This document shows positions 61,806-64,000 of a DNA stretch of 64,000 nucleotides, piece by piece. Both the position numbers and the translations under genes were made by a program. Numbering within the stretch: the stretch's first letter is position 1; each line of letters opens with the position of its first letter. The DNA is taken from NCBI RefSeq assembly GCF_017308015.1, contig NZ_JAFKFW010000004.1:186001-250000 (forward strand), given 5' to 3'. This stretch comes from Allobosea sp. (GTDB lineage: Bacteria; Pseudomonadota; Alphaproteobacteria; Rhizobiales; Beijerinckiaceae). Under the pieces are notes generated by a model. That model did not search any database, was not told the origin of the DNA, and saw nothing but the letters and a program-made list of their open reading frames with translations.

Positions 61806-63041
61806 ATGGATGCACCATCCAACCAGCCGGGTATCGCCGGCGGCCTGAGCGCGACGAAGCGGAAGCAGACAGGCATCGTCGGCTGGCGAGCCGTCCGGCG
61901 TGCCCTTGCAGGCGCCGTGGTCGCCAGCGTGCTTTTGGGCGCCGGCGTTGTCTACAGTAATCGTCCGGTCGACGTTGAAGCACTTATGCCCGAGCGTGAT
62001 GTTCCTGTCCGTGTATTCGGACTGGGCACGGTCGAGGCCCGCGTGATGTCCAAAGTCGGCTTCGAGGCTGGAGCTGCGCTGGCGGAGCTCCACGCGGATC
62101 ACGGCGACCATGTCAGCAAGGGGCAGGTTCTGGCCCGGCTCAGCCTCGGCGAACAGGAGGCCAAGGTGGCAAAGGCAGGCGCCGCACTCCAGATCGCCGA
62201 AGTCAACATCATGCGGGCGGAGGCGAATCTGGAGAAGGCGCGTGCCGTTCTTGCGCAAAGGCAGGTTGCCAATCGGCGCAGGCAGGAACTCGCCGGACGT
62301 AGCGTCGTGTCGGAGCAGTCGGCCGAAGAGTCCGCCCGGGACGAGGCCGTTGCCAAGGCGGACGTCACCGTCACCGAAAGCGAGGTCGCGAGCAGCAGGG
62401 CGCAACTGGCGGACGCTCGGGCGCAGGTCCAGTTCGAAAAAACATTGCTGGGGCACCGGACATTGACGGCTCCCTACGACGCGATCGTCATTGAACGGCA
62501 CAAAGAACCAGGCACGGTCGTCAAGGCTGGCGATCCGATCTTCACCCTGATCGCAAACGACAGCTACTGGGGCCTTGCCTATGTCGACGAAGCGCGTGCC
62601 GGCTTCATAGCGGAGGGCCAGCCGGTGCAGGCCCGCTTGCGTTCCCGCCCGCAGGACGTCTTCACCGGCAAGGTGGCCCGCATCGGGCTTGAAAGCGATC
62701 GCAGCACGGAGGAGCGACGCATCTTCATCAGGGGCGACAACCCGCCCGCCCGCGTTTTCCTGGGAGAGCAGGTCGAATTCCTGATCACGGCTGCCACCCT
62801 CGCCGAGGCGCTTCTGATTCCGGAGGCAGCCGTCCATGGCTACAACGGCCACGAAGGCACGGTCTGGACGCTCGAGGATGGCCGGCTGAACCGCCGGCTC
62901 GTCAGGTTCCGGCATCGCACGGAAGATTCCCGCCTCGAGATCGTCGGCGGGGTGCCTGAGCGCGCGCGCGTGCTAATGCGCGTCGCGCCGGACTTGCGGG
63001 TCGGGCGCCGCGCGCAGGTCGGCGAGGGCAAGGGGCCGTGA
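61806..63041 (+). CDS. Periplasmic adaptor (membrane fusion) protein, HlyD/DevB type
   Basis: A 411-residue adaptor of an ABC exporter. The N-terminal anchor (about 25-50) is followed by a biotinyl-lipoyl-like hairpin (VFGLGTVEARVMSKVGFEAG, GDHVSKGQVLARL), long coiled coils (about 120-215) and a beta-barrel part (LTAPYDAIVIERHKEPGTVV, GDPIFTLIANDSYWGLAYVD). Its partner is the ABC permease overlapping its stop (GTGA); the ATPase gene should follow beyond the window. The cargo is unknown. Confidence 0.88.
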   Translation: MDAPSNQPGIAGGLSATKRKQTGIVGWRAVRRALAGAVVASVLLGAGVVYSNRPVDVEALMPERDVPVRVFGLGTVEARVMSKVGFEAGAALAELHADHGDHVSKGQVLARLSLGEQEAKVAKAGAALQIAEVNIMRAEANLEKARAVLAQRQVANRRRQELAGRSVVSEQSAEESARDEAVAKADVTVTESEVASSRAQLADARAQVQFEKTLLGHRTLTAPYDAIVIERHKEPGTVVKAGDPIFTLIANDSYWGLAYVDEARAGFIAEGQPVQARLRSRPQDVFTGKVARIGLESDRSTEERRIFIRGDNPPARVFLGEQVEFLITAATLAEALLIPEAAVHGYNGHEGTVWTLEDGRLNRRLVRFRHRTEDSRLEIVGGVPERARVLMRVAPDLRVGRRAQVGEGKGP

Positions 63042-64000
63042 ACCTCGCCTATCGAGACATAAGGCACGGCTTCGGGCGCTTCATCCTGACCTGCATCGGG
63101 CTCGGACTTCTGCTTGGTGTCGTGCTGGCCATGATCGGCATCTATCGCGGACTTGTCGTCGATGCGCTGACCATCGCCCGGGCTCCCGCTGTCGATCTGT
63201 GGATCGTCGAGGCCAACACGCGTGGCCCCTTCGCCGAAGCCTCGCGCATTCCCGGCGATGTCCGCGAGGCCGTCGCGCGCATTGCCGGCGTGGAATCGGC
63301 CGGCGGCATCACCTATCAGACGGTCGAAACCGAACATATGACCGCCAAGCTCAGGCTCTATGTCATCGGCTACGAGCCGACGCGGCCGGGAGGGCCGCCG
63401 GAAATTCTCGCAGGGCGGGGTATCGCCCGCAGTCATTACGAGATGGTGGCCGATCAAAGTGCCGGCCTCGCGCTTGGGGATCGCCTTCGCGTCGGCCGGA
63501 GCACGTTTTCTGTCGTAGGATTGACGCGCCATCAGGTCAGCTCCGGCGGCGATCCGGCCGTATACATAACCTTGGCGGATGCCCAGAAATTGCAATTCGA
63601 TCTTGCTCCGCCGGCGGCGCGCATCCAGCAGGCGCGCGGTGCCGTCGGAGGCAGCCGCGACACCGTGAACGCCGTCGTCGCAAGGTTGCAGCCCAATGCC
63701 TCGCCGGAAGCGGTGGCCGAAACAGTCCGCCGCTGGAAGCATCAGGCAGCGATCACCCAGGAGGCTCAGGAGCAGATCCTGATCCGCTCCCTGGTCGACC
63801 GCGCCAGACGCCAGATCGGGCTCTTCACGTCGCTGCTGCTCGTCGTATCCGCGGTGATCATTGCCCTGATCATCTACACCATGACCATGGAGAAGATGAA
63901 GCAGATCGCAACCCTGAAGCTGATCGGCGCCCCGGATCGAACCATTATCGGCATGATCGTTCAGCAGGCACAGGCGCTCGGGTTCATCGGATTTTCCATC
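63038..64000 (+). CDS. ABC transporter permease, FtsX/DevC-like (3' end missing)
   Basis: The first 321 codons are present and the gene runs off the window. TM1 (about 13-35, FILTCIGLGLLLGVVLAMIG) is followed by a large periplasmic MacB-like domain (about 40-255), then TM2 (about 262-288, LFTSLLLVVSAVIIALIIYT) and the conserved cytoplasmic loop EKMKQIATLKLIGAPDRTII typical of FtsX/MacB permeases. The GTG start overlaps the adaptor gene stop. Such systems export lipids, peptides or envelope components; the substrate cannot be told. Confidence 0.88.
   Translation, partial: MNLAYRDIRHGFGRFILTCIGLGLLLGVVLAMIGIYRGLVVDALTIARAPAVDLWIVEANTRGPFAEASRIPGDVREAVARIAGVESAGGITYQTVETEHMTAKLRLYVIGYEPTRPGGPPEILAGRGIARSHYEMVADQSAGLALGDRLRVGRSTFSVVGLTRHQVSSGGDPAVYITLADAQKLQFDLAPPAARIQQARGAVGGSRDTVNAVVARLQPNASPEAVAETVRRWKHQAAITQEAQEQILIRSLVDRARRQIGLFTSLLLVVSAVIIALIIYTMTMEKMKQIATLKLIGAPDRTIIGMIVQQAQALGFIGFSI

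Overview
The window is a GC-rich (roughly two-thirds G+C) chromosomal segment of an alphaproteobacterium, most likely Hyphomicrobiales close to Bosea. Pointers are the zinc-free type of ribosomal protein bL36, a DUF2312 protein, the order SUV3-like helicase / S4 protein / FdxA / CarD, KdsD, and many overlapping ATGA or GTGA gene junctions. The genus is inferred from overall gene style, not from a search. No rRNA or CRISPR array was seen. There are two tRNA-Arg genes.

Layout. (1) 1-7.7 kb is a catabolic or uptake cluster: a 2-hydroxyacid dehydrogenase (minus strand), then a polyamine-type ABC importer (binding protein, ATPase and one fused double permease), an MmgE/PrpD protein and an IclR regulator. 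(2) 7.7-10.9 kb is a scarred accessory stretch: an internally deleted IS3-family element with both terminal inverted repeats, an FMN-dependent glutamate-synthase-like gene, and a decayed tyrosine recombinase lying against the 3' end of tRNA-Arg(ACG), which suggests an old genomic island. (3) 11-38.6 kb is mostly conserved chromosome: bL36, a TPR protein, a glycerate kinase / DUF1036 / pyruvate kinase operon, DUF2312, nitroreductase and LysR, a GST, cell-wall genes (DUF882 and L,D-transpeptidase) with a sigma-54 activator, oligoendopeptidase F, a BBP2-type outer-membrane barrel, KdsD, a MerR regulator with a clear operator, the helicase / S4 / ferredoxin / CarD block, a dienelactone hydrolase, an M48 peptidase and a secreted OB-like protein.

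(4) 38.6-45.9 kb begins at tRNA-Arg(CCT). It carries a two-component system divergent from a redox operon: small PepSY protein, cytochrome b561, DUF2271 protein, PepSY/flavodoxin/FNR fusion, and ApbE flavin transferase. The DUF2271 protein has a motif (NGITGAS) resembling the FMN-attachment site made by ApbE, so the operon reads as a trans-membrane, flavinylated electron-transfer module. (5) 46-51.7 kb has a Crp/Fnr regulator, a NIT-PAS-GGDEF-EAL protein and a STAS protein, separated by strikingly AT-rich DNA. (6) 51.7-61.1 kb is a complete chemotaxis operon cheY-cheA-cheW-mcp-cheW-cheR-cheB. It ends in a soluble protein that combines a degenerate receptor hairpin with a CheZ-like DxxxQ motif. 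(7) 61.1-64 kb contains a broken second copy of an ApbE C-terminus, then a membrane-fusion protein and the start of an FtsX/DevC-type ABC permease that runs off the end.

The best candidates for something new are the terminal chemotaxis protein (possible phosphatase/adaptor), the flavinylated redox operon whose ApbE lacks an export signal, and the mosaic AT-rich segment around the c-di-GMP and STAS genes. All function assignments are made by reading motifs; no database search was possible.
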